Assembly: GCF_003335585.1 (NCBI RefSeq)
Contig: NZ_QBFD01000022.1
Span: 255,081-319,080, forward strand
Origin: Sulfitobacter sp. DFL-14
Lineage (GTDB): Bacteria > Pseudomonadota > Alphaproteobacteria > Rhodobacterales > Rhodobacteraceae
Direction of reading: 5' to 3'
DNA: 64,000 nt
Positions 34,339 through 49,882 of this stretch are shown one piece after another (position 1 is the stretch's first letter; each line of letters starts with the position of its first letter). The notes under the pieces are model-generated. The model was not told the DNA's origin, did no database searches, and saw only the letters and a list, made by a program, of their open reading frames with translations. Position numbers and translations under genes: made by a program.

Positions 34339-35450
34339 ATGAGCGATTTTCATATTGTTCTGCAATATTATGAATTTTCCTCTTCTCCCCCGATGGCCTA
34401 TGTGCAGCGCATGACATCCCAAAAAGCAGATCCCGCCCAGCAGATCGCTGCCCTTGCACGCGAGCGCATCCTGATCCTCGATGGTGCCATGGGCACGCAG
34501 ATCCAGACCCTTGGCCTGAGTGAAGAGGACTATGCCGGGCATGGATCCGGCCATGCCTGCCGCCACCATTCCGAGCATCCGCAGAAGGGCAACAACGACC
34601 TTTTGACCCTGACGCAGCCGCAGGCGGTGGAGGATATCCATTTCGCCTTTGCGATGGCCGGTGCGGATATTGTCGAGACCAACACGTTCTCGGCCACCAC
34701 CATCGCCCAGGCAGACTACGGGATGGAAAGCGCCGTGCACGACCTGAACGCCGAAGGGGCGCGCATTGCCCGCGCTGCGATGGACCGGGCGACGGCCATC
34801 GACGGCAGGCCGCGCTTCGTGGCAGGGGCGGTCGGGCCGACAAACCGAACCGCATCACTCAGCCCGGATGTGAACGATCCGGGATACCGTGCTGTCACCT
34901 TCGACGATTTGCGCCTGGCCTATGGCCAGCAGGTGCGCGGGCTGATCGCGGGCGGGGCCGATCTGATCCTGATCGAGACGATCTTTGACACGCTGAACGC
35001 CAAGGCTGCGATTTTCGCCTGCTTCGAGGCCTTTGAAGAGCAGGGCAGCAGGCTGCCGCTGATGATCTCGGGGACCATCACCGATGCCTCCGGGCGCACG
35101 CTGTCGGGGCAGACGCCCACCGCCTTCTGGCATTCGGTCAGCCATGCGCGGCCTTTCACGGTGGGTCTGAACTGTGCGCTTGGGGCCAGTGCGATGCGCC
35201 CGCATATCGCGGAGCTTGCAGGGGTGGCCGATACGCTGATCTGTGCCTATCCCAATGCCGGGTTGCCCAATGCCTTCGGGCAATACGACGAAGGGCCCGG
35301 TGATACCGCGCGGCAGGTGGCCGAATTCGCTGCCGAAGGGTTGGTGAACGTGGTCGGCGGTTGCTGTGGCACCACGCCCGACCATATCGCCGCCATCGCC
35401 GAGGCGGTGGCACCCCATGCCCCCCGCCTGTTGCAAGGCAAGGTGGCAGC

Positions 35451-35454
<4 letters not shown>
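34339..35454 (+). CDS. Methionine synthase, homocysteine-binding part (split MetH)
   Basis: 371 aa homocysteine S-methyltransferase barrel. [20 protein letters not shown] opens the domain; zinc ligands are the Cys in [10 protein letters not shown] and the Cys pair in [33 protein letters not shown] is typical of MetH, not of BHMT. Stop overlaps the next ATG (ATGA), which encodes the rest of the enzyme. The start is uncertain: 34339 has AGGA upstream, while in-frame ATGs at 34393 and 34411 lie nearer the conserved domain but lack ribosome sites. Confidence 0.88.
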
Positions 35455-38165
<2,711 letters not shown>

Positions 38166-38206
38166 CCACCGCTGTCAGCTGTGAGGCAAAACCGACGTTC
38201 GAGGCG

Positions 38207-38231
38207 CATCGCTGACCCGGCTCATCGGAGC
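38207..38231 (+). repeat. Dispersed intergenic repeat 3, copy B
   Basis: Matches 31103-31127 at 22 of 25 positions, 42 nt after the metH stop codon. The 211-bp gap between metH and nrdF holds no gene that I can support. Confidence 0.55.
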
Positions 38232-38326
38232 GCGTGCACAGGGGATGTTTGTGCCTGGTGCGGTGAGGGATCTGAGAGCCCTTTCCCCTCGCGCGGCATC
38301 AAGGCCGCAGTCCGCCCTGCGTCGAA

Positions 38327-38341
38327 GGCCCGGTTCGGGCC
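38327..38341. terminator. Hairpin between convergent metH and nrdF
   Basis: GGCCCG at 38327-38332, loop GTT, CGGGCC at 38336-38341, followed on the plus strand by AGTTT. Could act as a bidirectional terminator for the converging genes; stem short, no long T-run. Confidence 0.4.
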
Positions 38342-38376
38342 AGTTTCGCAGGGCGCGCGACAGCCGCGCGGCGCGT

Positions 38377-41543
<3,167 letters not shown>

Positions 41544-41939
41544 AATCTGTCCAATCCATCCAGGACACGGGCGACATCACCGTCGGTACCCGCGAGTTCA
41601 AAGCGATACAGCACCGGCACGGCGCATTTTCTGGCGATCACATCGCCCGCCAGCGCATAGGTCGCGCCGAAGTTCCGGTTGCCCGAGGCGATGACCCCGC
41701 GCAACAGCGCACGATTGCGCGCGATGTTGAGAAAGCGGATCACCGGTTTGGGAACCGCACCGCGCCCCTGCCCGTCCGCAAAGGTCGGTGTGACCAGCAC
41801 AAAGGGGGCGTCGGGAACGGGCAGCGGCGCGTCCGGGTCCGGCGGGATACGCGCCGCCGCCAGACCGGTCCGGCCCACGAAACGATGCGTGTTCTGCGAC
41901 CGGGACGAGAAATAGACCAGCCCGCCCATTGCCGCGCCC

Positions 41940-42161
41940 TCAGATCATCGCGCTGATCTTGTCGGGGCGAAATCCGGCCCAGTGATCATCGCCTGCCACC
42001 ACGACGGGGGCCTGCCGATAGCCCAGGCCCTGCACCAGTGCCATTGCCGCGGCATCCTCGGTCAGGTCGATCAGCTGAAAATCAATGCCGCGCATCTCAA
42101 GCGCGCGGGTGGTTGCGGTGCATTGCACGCAGGCCGGTTTGGAATAGACTGTAATGGTCAT
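41940..42161 (-). CDS. nrdH: Glutaredoxin-like NrdH
   Basis: 73 aa. Redox pair C11-C14 in [12 protein letters not shown] and the NrdH end motif [10 protein letters not shown]. It reduces NrdE and takes electrons from thioredoxin reductase. ATG 42161 has GAGGACAGGG before it; a longer frame runs into the riboswitch. First gene of nrdHIEF, about 105 nt after the cobalamin aptamer. Confidence 0.93.
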   Translation of the reverse strand: MTITVYSKPACVQCTATTRALEMRGIDFQLIDLTEDAAAMALVQGLGYRQAPVVVAGDDHWAGFRPDKISAMI

Positions 42162-42266
42162 TTGCCCTGTCCTCACTATGGTGTTGGCACGAAAGGAAAG
42201 GCACGGGATCGGGCGCCAGCGGCACCGGAACACGCGCCCCGGCCCTCCGCCGCGGTCGTCATCTAT

Positions 42267-42431
42267 GGTGCTCCGGCAGGTCTCCTGACTCGCAGCTCGG
42301 GTGTCGCGGCCCCCTTCCCGGTGCGGCATGCACCAGTGGTAACGGGACGTGACTCGCTGCTTACAGTTGCGGGGGCAGTGCCGGATTTTCACCAGCTTCC
42401 CTTTTCACCGGCGAGACGAGTCGCCGGCACC
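42267..42431 (-). promoter_or_regulatory. Cobalamin riboswitch controlling nrdHIEF
   Basis: Read leftward, the RNA has the hallmarks of the AdoCbl aptamer: GGTGAAAAGGGAAGC, then CTGCCCCCGCAACTGTAA, a CCACTG block, and the B12 box GTCAGGAGACCTGCC. P1 can form from GGTGCCGG (5') and CCGGAGCACC (3'). A minus-strand TTGACA lies at 42472-42467 just upstream, with a weak -10. B12 binding should switch off class Ib reductase. This implies a B12-dependent class II reductase elsewhere in the genome (inference). Confidence 0.93.
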
Positions 42432-42593
42432 AAAGCAACTGCATATTGGGTGAACTTGAGGCAAACTGTCAATATATAGATGTTGGCCTTTTTGCGTTCA
42501 CCTTCCGGGAAAATGCGTTGCTGTCTTTTCCAAGAGTGTTTTGGTCGCAAATAAATCTTCATAAAACACGCGTCCGGCCTATCATCACGGGAC

Positions 42594-42760
42594 AAGGTGC
42601 GGGCTTCGGTCCGAGAATTGGGAAGCCGGCGAAAATCCGGCACTGCCCCCGCAACGGTAAGATCGTAATGCGGCGCATCAACAGCCACTGGGCAGGAGGA
42701 GCCCGGGAAGGCGTTGCGCCTCGGGCCCTCACGGGCTGCGATCAAGTCCGGAAACCAGCC
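42594..42760 (+). promoter_or_regulatory. Cobalamin riboswitch controlling gbcAB
   Basis: Contains AATTGGGAAGCCGGCGAAAA, CTGCCCCCGCAACGGTAA, GCCACTGGGC and a variant B12 box AAGTCCGGAAACCAGCC. It lies about 140 nt before gbcA and back-to-back with the nrdH riboswitch. The B12 box differs from the other three copies in the window, suggesting separate origin. Confidence 0.88.
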
Positions 42761-42767
42761 TTGGTGA

Positions 42768-44126
<1,359 letters not shown>

Positions 44127-44130
44127 GACG

Positions 44131-45204
44131 ATGAAAGATATTGCCCATCCGGTCGGCGTTTTCTGGCAGGACGATGAACCGCTGGAATGCGTGTCCGTCA
44201 TTCCGGAGCTGGCCAACACGGCCACCTTCACCTTTCGCGCGCCCTCGGGGGCGCTGTTCGACTTCAAACCGGGGCAGTTCCTGACGCTGGAACTGCCGGT
44301 ACCCGGCGGCACGGTGCATCGGACCTACACGATCTCCTCCTCGCCCTCGCGGCCGCGGTCGATCTCGATCACGGTCAAGGCGCAGGCCGACAGCATCGGC
44401 ACACGCTGGATGCTGGATCACCTGGAACCCGGCATGCAGCTGAAGGTGACGGGACCGGCGGGGTGGTTCACCCACACCGATTTCCCGTCAGACAAATACC
44501 TGTTCATCTCGGCCGGGTCCGGCATCACGCCGATGATGTCGATGGCCACCTGGATGTTCGATCTGGGCACCGAGCCTGACATCGTTTTTGTCAACTGCGC
44601 CCGCCGCCCGTCCGAGATCATCTTTCGCCAGCGGCTTGAGCACATGGCCAGCCGGGTGCCGGGCATCGACCTGCACTGGATTGTCGGGTCCGCCGACCGA
44701 TTTGCGCCCTGGACCGGCTATCGCGGCCATATCAACCAGCTGATGCTGGGCCTCATGGCCCCCGATTATCTGGAGCGCGAAGTATTCTGCTGCGGCCCTG
44801 AACCCTTCATGCAGACCGTGCGCGAGGCGCTTCAGGGTCTTGGCTATGACATGGATCGCTACCACCAGGAGAATTTCCAGGCCCCCACCCCGAACGAGGC
44901 CGAGGCCCCCGCGCTGGATGACATCGTGCCGGACGAGGATACCACCGCCGAGATCACCTTTGCCACCTCCGGCGTCACTGCCAGGGTCGCACAGACCGAC
45001 ACCGTCCTGGCGGCGGCCAAGGCCAGCGGGCTCAACATCCCGTCGGGCTGCACCTTTGGCATCTGCGGCACCTGCAAGATCCGCAAGACGGAAGGCGATG
45101 TTCACATGGTCCATAACGGCGGCATCTCGGAGGATGATATCGCGGAGGGTTATATCCTGGCCTGCTGTTCGAACCCGATCGGCAAGGTCACCGTCGAGGT
45201 GTGA
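44131..45204 (+). CDS. gbcB: Glycine betaine monooxygenase, reductase subunit
   Basis: 357 aa electron-transfer protein. FAD-binding HRTYTISSSPSRP, NAD-binding ISAGSGITPMMSMATWM and CCGPEPFM, then a C-terminal plant-type [2Fe-2S] domain with Cys cluster SGCTFGICGTCKIRK and a distal Cys in ILACCSNP. Delivers electrons from NADH to GbcA; starts 4 nt after gbcA. Confidence 0.9.
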   Translation: MKDIAHPVGVFWQDDEPLECVSVIPELANTATFTFRAPSGALFDFKPGQFLTLELPVPGGTVHRTYTISSSPSRPRSISITVKAQADSIGTRWMLDHLEPGMQLKVTGPAGWFTHTDFPSDKYLFISAGSGITPMMSMATWMFDLGTEPDIVFVNCARRPSEIIFRQRLEHMASRVPGIDLHWIVGSADRFAPWTGYRGHINQLMLGLMAPDYLEREVFCCGPEPFMQTVREALQGLGYDMDRYHQENFQAPTPNEAEAPALDDIVPDEDTTAEITFATSGVTARVAQTDTVLAAAKASGLNIPSGCTFGICGTCKIRKTEGDVHMVHNGGISEDDIAEGYILACCSNPIGKVTVEV

Positions 45205-45238
45205 TTGTATTCACCAAACCGAGAGGTTAACCAGTTTC

Positions 45239-45409
45239 TGTCGGTTTCCGAAAGGAATCAAAAGGGAATCCGCCACCGCGCAAGCGGTGAAACGGAACTG
45301 CCCCCGCAACTGTAGACGGCGAGTGCCAAGCCATAAAAGCCACTGTGGTCCAAGTGCCATGGGAAGGCAGCCAAGCACAGCGACCCGTCAGTCAGGAGAC
45401 CTGCCGACA
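45239..45409 (+). promoter_or_regulatory. Cobalamin riboswitch, unit 1 of the duplicated B12-uptake module
   Basis: P1 pairs TGTCGG (45239-45244) with CCGACA (45404-45409). Inside are GGAATCAAAAGGGAATCCGC, GAACTGCCCCCGCAACTGTAG, GCCACTGTGG, CATGGGAAGGC and the B12 box GTCAGGAGACCTGCC. Just downstream, CCCGG in GTCCCGGCGGGG can pair with CCGGG in TCCGGGGAGG, which is the ribosome site of the leader ORF at 45455, so that ORF appears to be the direct target of control. Confidence 0.95.
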
Positions 45410-45454
45410 TGCAACAGCAACGCGGTCCCGGCGGGGTGTCCGGGGAGGTGCCAT

Positions 45455-45613
45455 ATGACGTTTTCCTCAACGGGGCCTATCGGGGTTTCCTGTGACTGCA
45501 ACAATGCACCGGCCCTCACGGCCGGCGCTGTGTTGCTTTCCGAGGTCGGCAATCCCTTCCTGTCTCCGGTCGCTTCATCAACCGGAGATCACATATGTCC
45601 CTCAAATCACTGA
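45455..45613 (+). CDS. Leader ORF 1 (52 aa) between riboswitch and binding-protein gene
   Basis: Small ORF of unknown function with a very strong ribosome site, GGGGAGGTG, 5-7 nt before ATG 45455. The peptide begins MTFSSTGPIGVSCDCNN and ends SPVASSTGDHICPSNH. It runs through the hairpin that covers the next gene's ribosome site and stops 19 nt inside that gene. A second ORF of identical length, ribosome site and 19-nt overlap lies in the paralogous unit at 46927-47085; shared C-terminal residues are P34, L36, S37, P38, A40, S41, G44, D45, C48 and H52. Probably a coupling leader; a functional peptide is not excluded. Confidence 0.65.
   Translation: MTFSSTGPIGVSCDCNNAPALTAGAVLLSEVGNPFLSPVASSTGDHICPSNH
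45563..45588 (+). promoter_or_regulatory. Hairpin masking the ribosome site of binding protein 1
   Basis: TCTCCGGT at 45563-45570 and ACCGGAGA at 45581-45588 form a perfect 8-bp stem with a 10-nt loop. GGAGA in the right arm is the ribosome site for ATG 45595. A ribosome translating the leader ORF would open it. Confidence 0.65.
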
Positions 45614-46602
45614 CCGGCGCCGCCATGACGGCAATGGCGCTGGCGCTGCCGGCATTGGCCGAAACCGACTACCCCCTGACGATCGAGAATTGCGGCGTCG
45701 AACTGGTGTTCCCGAAGGCGCCCGAGACTGTGGTTTCGCTTGGCCAGCGGGGCACCGAGATCCTGTATCAGCTGGGGCTGGCCGACCGGGTCAGGGCGAC
45801 CTCGGTCTGGCGCAGTCCGGTGCTGCCGCAGTTCGCGCAAGTGGATGCCGGGATCGAAAGACTGGACAACAACAACCCCTCCTTCGAGGCGGTGATCGAA
45901 CGCCGCCCCGATCTGGTGACAACGGACCTGCAATATTACATCGGGATCAAGGGGTCCGTCGGCACGCGCCAGCAGTTCGCGGACCTCGGCATTCCGGCCT
46001 ACAACCTGCCCTCGGATTGCGCTGACCGGCCGCAGATGGAAACCTCGGACGGCCCGCGCCCGGTGCCCTTCGAGATGGGCCTCGTTTATCGTGACATTGC
46101 CGAGCTGGCCGAGATCTTTGACGTTCAGAACCGGGGCGCGGCGCTGATCGCGGATCTGCGCAAGCGTGAAGCAGCGGCAAAGGCAAAGGTCGGCGCGGTC
46201 TCCGGTAACGTCAGCGTCGTCTTCTGGTTCTCGTCGGCAACCACGGACGCCGACCCCTATGTCGCCGGTCAGAACGGCGCACCGGGCTACATGGCCCGGC
46301 AACTCGGGATGACCAACATCATCGACAGTTTCGAGGACTGGCCGACCGTGAGCTGGGAGACCATCACCCGGAAGAACCCCACGATCATCGCCATCGCCGA
46401 CATGAGCCGCCGCCGCTATCCGATGGATTCGACCGAGGCCAAGATGGCGTTCCTGACCGGCGATCCGGTGGCCAGCCTGATGGAGGCGGTCAGGGAGGGC
46501 CGGGTGGTGCCGATGGACGCGATGACGCTGAACCCTTCGACCCGGATCATCGACGGGCTTGAGGCACTGGCCGAAGCGATCGAGGTCCAGGGTCTGAAAT
46601 GA
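45595..46602 (+). CDS. Probable corrinoid ABC transporter substrate-binding protein 1
   Basis: 335 aa, Sec signal peptide MSLKSLTGAAMTAMALALPA ending at ALA/ET, then a type III (BtuF/FepB-like) fold starting YPLTIENCGVELVFPKAPET. It has a paralogue encoded at 47067, with shared YPLTIENCGV, VFWFSSA and DPYVAG segments. Cys in IENCGV and LPSDC are conserved in both and may form a disulfide. The cobalamin riboswitch argues for B12, cobinamide or another corrinoid as ligand; a siderophore-type ligand cannot be excluded from sequence alone. Confidence 0.85.
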   Translation: MSLKSLTGAAMTAMALALPALAETDYPLTIENCGVELVFPKAPETVVSLGQRGTEILYQLGLADRVRATSVWRSPVLPQFAQVDAGIERLDNNNPSFEAVIERRPDLVTTDLQYYIGIKGSVGTRQQFADLGIPAYNLPSDCADRPQMETSDGPRPVPFEMGLVYRDIAELAEIFDVQNRGAALIADLRKREAAAKAKVGAVSGNVSVVFWFSSATTDADPYVAGQNGAPGYMARQLGMTNIIDSFEDWPTVSWETITRKNPTIIAIADMSRRRYPMDSTEAKMAFLTGDPVASLMEAVREGRVVPMDAMTLNPSTRIIDGLEALAEAIEVQGLK

Positions 46603-46713
46603 CCGGTGCCGCCGCCCCTGCCGCGCACCTGCGACCCGTCGCGCTCCGGGCTGTGGTTGAGCGGTCCGAGATCGGCGATTGCGGCTGCGGAAATTGCTGG
46701 CTAGAACAACGCC

Positions 46714-46882
46714 TGTCGGTTTCCGCAAGGAATCAAAAGGGAATTCGCCACCGGCCTGCCGGTGAACCGAAACTGCCCCCGCAACTGTAGGCGATGAGCG
46801 TGCAGCGATCATGCCACTGTGGTCACCGTACCATGGGAAGGCCGCTGCCGTGACGACCCGCCAGTCAGGAGACCTGCCGACA
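46714..46882 (+). promoter_or_regulatory. Cobalamin riboswitch, unit 2 of the duplicated B12-uptake module
   Basis: Same architecture as unit 1: TGTCGG (46714-46719) pairs with CCGACA (46877-46882), GGAATCAAAAGGGAATTCGC, AAACTGCCCCCGCAACTGTAG, GCCACTGTGG and GTCAGGAGACCTGCC. Downstream, CCCGG in CGGCCCGGGCGGGG can pair with the CCGGG that overlaps the leader ORF 2 ribosome site. It gives the second half of the operon independent B12 control. Confidence 0.95.
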
Positions 46883-46926
46883 GCAAACGTAACGCGGCCC
46901 GGGCGGGGAGTCCGGGGAGGTGTCGA

Positions 46927-47085
46927 ATGAACTTTGTCCAGCGGTGCTCCCATGCACCCTCCATTGCCAACCTGCAGATGTCAGCCGCCCCGGTTGCCGT
47001 GCAGTCCAGCCATGGGTTCGCCATTCCCTCTTTGTCCCCGGGCGCATCACACTCCGGAGACATACGATGTACGACAAGACACTAA
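46927..47085 (+). CDS. Leader ORF 2 (52 aa) between riboswitch and binding-protein gene
   Basis: Counterpart of the ORF at 45455-45613: 159 nt including stop, ribosome site GGGGAGGTG before ATG 46927, and a 19-nt overlap with the binding-protein gene. The peptide begins MNFVQRCSHAPSIANLQ and ends SPGASHSGDIRCTTRH. The N-terminal two-thirds is diverged from ORF 1, the last 20 residues are partly conserved. Four matching residues (L36, S37, A40, D45) use different codons, a mild hint of selection on the peptide. Function unknown. Confidence 0.62.
   Translation: MNFVQRCSHAPSIANLQMSAAPVAVQSSHGFAIPSLSPGASHSGDIRCTTRH
47034..47061 (+). promoter_or_regulatory. Hairpin masking the ribosome site of binding protein 2
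   Basis: GTCCCCGG (47034-47041) can pair with CCGGAGAC (47054-47061) with 7 of 8 pairs; the right arm holds the GGAGA ribosome site of ATG 47067. It is the equivalent of the perfect stem in unit 1. Confidence 0.55.
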
Positions 47086-48077
47086 GGGCGGCCCTGCTGG
47101 GCGCGGTCTGCTGCGCGCCGATGGCGCAGGCCCAGACGACCTATCCCCTGACGATCGAGAATTGCGGCGTCAACGTCACCTTTGACGCGGCCCCCAATAC
47201 GGCGGTGACCGTCGGTCAGGCCGGAACCGAGCTGATGTATATGCTGGGACTTGGCAACAAGGTTGCCGGAACCTCGGTCTGGTTTACCAAAGTGCTGCCC
47301 GAGTTCACCGAATTGAACGCAGGCATCGAACGTCTGGCCGACAATGACCCCAGCTTTGAATCCGTGGTCGAGAAGCGCCCCGATGTGGTCGTCGTGCAAT
47401 ATGAATGGCACATCGGCCCGCAGGGCATCGTCGCCACCCGCGATCAGTTTGCCGATCTTGGCATCCCCACCTTCGTGCTGCCCGCCGATTGCTGGGCCAA
47501 GGACAACAGCACCGGATCGGATGGCACCCGTCTGGCCATGTTCGAAATGGACAGCATCTATGCCGGCGTTACCCAGCTTGCACAGATCTTTGACGTGTCC
47601 GAGAAAGGCGCGACCCTGGTCGCGGATCTGAAAGCGCGCGAAGCGGCGGCCATCGAAAAGGCGGCGGCGCTGGATCTTGACGATGCCTCGGCCGTGTTCT
47701 GGTTCTCCTCCGCCGAGATGGACATCGACCCCTATGTCGCGGGCCGCAAGGGACCTCCGGGTTACATGATGGAGAAGCTCGGCCTGCGCAATGTCGTGGA
47801 AAGCGACGAGGAATGGCCGGTTGTCAGCTGGGAAAGCATCGCCCGCGCCAATCCTTCGGTCATCGTCGTCGCCGAAATGGACCGGCGCCGTTTCGAGGCG
47901 GATGATGTGGAGAAGAAGCTGGAATTCCTGCGCAGCGATCCCGTCACCAGCCAGATGGACGCGGTCAAGAACAATCGCATCGTGATCCTGAACGCCCATT
48001 CGATGGACCCGTCGATCCGCAATGTCACAGCGCTTGAAACATTGGCCGAGGCCCTGCCGAAGTTCGATCTGCAATGA
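47067..48077 (+). CDS. Probable corrinoid ABC transporter substrate-binding protein 2
   Basis: 336 aa paralogue of the protein encoded at 45595. Signal peptide MYDKTLRAALLGAVCCAPMA ends near AQA/QT, then YPLTIENCGVNVTFDAAPNT. ATGA overlap with the permease gene. Two diverged binding proteins, each with its own riboswitch, share one permease and ATPase, which suggests different corrinoids or affinities (inference). Ligand not provable from sequence. Confidence 0.85.
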   Translation: MYDKTLRAALLGAVCCAPMAQAQTTYPLTIENCGVNVTFDAAPNTAVTVGQAGTELMYMLGLGNKVAGTSVWFTKVLPEFTELNAGIERLADNDPSFESVVEKRPDVVVVQYEWHIGPQGIVATRDQFADLGIPTFVLPADCWAKDNSTGSDGTRLAMFEMDSIYAGVTQLAQIFDVSEKGATLVADLKAREAAAIEKAAALDLDDASAVFWFSSAEMDIDPYVAGRKGPPGYMMEKLGLRNVVESDEEWPVVSWESIARANPSVIVVAEMDRRRFEADDVEKKLEFLRSDPVTSQMDAVKNNRIVILNAHSMDPSIRNVTALETLAEALPKFDLQ

Positions 48078-49114
48078 GTGATCTGGCTGTCCCCCGCGTC
48101 TTGCGGCGCACGCACGGGCTGTGGATCGCGCAGGGGGCGGCCATATTGCTGTTGGCGGTTCTGGCCGGAGTCGTCATTGGCGAAACGCCGCTGCCGCTTT
48201 CCACGGTGGCGGCGGTCTTTGCCAACCGCGTCTGGGATGCGGGGCTGATCGTTGACCCCATCGACGTCGGCATCATCTGGAGCTATCGGCTGCCGCGCAC
48301 CCTGCTGGCCGCTGCCTGTGGCGCGGGGCTTGCGCTGTCGGGCGTCGTTCTACAGGCTTTGGTGCGCAATGCCCTGGCCGATCCCTATCTGCTGGGGGTT
48401 TCCGCAGGGGCGGGCGCGGGTGCGGTTGCGGTCACCATTCTGGGGGTTGGCGGCGGTCTGCTGGGGATCTCGGGCGGGGCCTTTGTCGGGGCGACCCTGG
48501 CCTTTGGCGTGGTCGCGGCGCTGGCGCGCGCGGCGGGTGGCGGCTCGGCGCAGCTTGTGCTTGCGGGCATCGCCGGTTCGCAGCTTTTCAACGCGCTCAC
48601 ATCCTTTCTGATCGCCAAATCGGCAAATGCGGAACAGGCGCGCGGCATCATGTTCTGGTTGCTGGGCAACCTGTCGGGCGTGCGCTGGCCCGATGTGGTG
48701 CTGGCGGCCCCCGTCACGCCGGTCGGTTTTCTGATCTGCCTGTGGTTCGCCCGCGCGATGGATGCGTTTTCCTTCGGGGTCTCCTCGGCGGCTTCGCTTG
48801 GCATCGCGGTGCGCCGGGTTCAGATCATGCTGATCGGTGCCGTGACCCTGATGACCGCCACCATGGTCAGTCTGGTCGGCTCCATCGGTTTCGTGGGCCT
48901 TGTGATCCCCCATGCCATGCGCTTTGTGGTTGGCCCACGACATGCGCGGCTTGTGCCTGCTTCGGCCCTGGCGGGGGCTGTCTTTCTGATCGTGGCGGAT
49001 ATCGCCTCGCGCATGCTGATCCCCGGTCAGGTCGTTCCGATTGGTGTGGTCACGGCGCTGGTCGGCGCGCCGGGCTTTGCGCTGATCCTTGTGCGCAACC
49101 GGAGGCGGCCATGA
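48074..49114 (+). CDS. BtuC/FecCD-type ABC permease
   Basis: 346 aa, about ten helices. FecCD motifs: LVRNALADPYLLGVSAGAGA, SLVGSIGFVGLVIPHAMRFV and the C-terminal GVVTALVGAPGFALILVRNR. Being the only permease in the B12-riboswitch operon, it probably serves both binding proteins as a homodimer. Confidence 0.92.
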   Translation: MSDLAVPRVLRRTHGLWIAQGAAILLLAVLAGVVIGETPLPLSTVAAVFANRVWDAGLIVDPIDVGIIWSYRLPRTLLAAACGAGLALSGVVLQALVRNALADPYLLGVSAGAGAGAVAVTILGVGGGLLGISGGAFVGATLAFGVVAALARAAGGGSAQLVLAGIAGSQLFNALTSFLIAKSANAEQARGIMFWLLGNLSGVRWPDVVLAAPVTPVGFLICLWFARAMDAFSFGVSSAASLGIAVRRVQIMLIGAVTLMTATMVSLVGSIGFVGLVIPHAMRFVVGPRHARLVPASALAGAVFLIVADIASRMLIPGQVVPIGVVTALVGAPGFALILVRNRRRP

Positions 49115-49878
49115 GGCTTGAGGCAAAATCCCTTGGCTGGGCGGCAGGGTCGCGGCGCATCGTCGAGGACGTCTCGCTTGAGGTTGCGCCGGGTGAGACG
49201 CTTGGCCTGATCGGCCCGAACGGCTCCGGCAAATCCACGCTGCTGCGCCTTTTGGCGGGGCTGCTGACGCGCCGCACTGGCACCGTGCTGCTGGAGGGCG
49301 CGCCCCTGACCACGCTCAGCAGGCGCGACATCGCCCAAAAGATTGCGGTTGTGGAACAGATCGCCGAAACCTCCGAGGCGCTTTTGGTGCGCGATGTGGT
49401 CGAACTGGGGCGCACGCCCTGGCTGTCGGCGCTGGCCCCTTTCGGTGCGCAGGACCGGGCCATCGTTGCGCAGGCGCTGGAGGCGGTGGGCATGGCCCAG
49501 ATGGCAGGGCACAGCTGGGCCACGCTGTCGGGCGGTGAACGCCAGCGGGTGCAGATCGCGCGGGCATTGGCCCAGCGTCCGCGCATCCTGATCCTGGATG
49601 AGCCGACCAACCATCTGGATATCCACCACCAGCTGTCGCTGCTGCGGCTGGTGGCCAATCTGCCGGTAACGGTGGTCATGGCGCTGCATGATCTCAATCA
49701 GGCGATGGGTTGCGACCGCCTTGCGGTGATGGACGGCGGGCGGATGGTCGCCTGCGGGCCGCCCGATGAGGTGCTGAGCACCGCGCGGCTGGCCTCGATC
49801 TTTCGCGTTCAGGCCACCCGGCTGCGCGACCCTGCCGACAATGCAACCGTCTTTCGCTTTCTATGTCACGAGGTGTGA
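49111..49878 (+). CDS. BtuD/FecE-type ABC ATPase
   Basis: 255 aa: Walker A GPNGSGKSTLLRLLAG, signature TLSGGERQRVQIARAL, Walker B LILDEPTNHLDI, H-loop MALHDLNQAM. ATG 49111 overlaps the permease stop as ATGA. Motor of the corrinoid importer. Confidence 0.93.
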   Translation: MRLEAKSLGWAAGSRRIVEDVSLEVAPGETLGLIGPNGSGKSTLLRLLAGLLTRRTGTVLLEGAPLTTLSRRDIAQKIAVVEQIAETSEALLVRDVVELGRTPWLSALAPFGAQDRAIVAQALEAVGMAQMAGHSWATLSGGERQRVQIARALAQRPRILILDEPTNHLDIHHQLSLLRLVANLPVTVVMALHDLNQAMGCDRLAVMDGGRMVACGPPDEVLSTARLASIFRVQATRLRDPADNATVFRFLCHEV

Positions 49879-49882
49879 ACCG

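Noticed and set aside
44840-45613. 257-codon ORF running from gbcB through the riboswitch
   Set aside because: Its first part is a shifted frame of gbcB and the middle is aptamer RNA. Only the last 52 codons, from ATG 45455, have a ribosome site.
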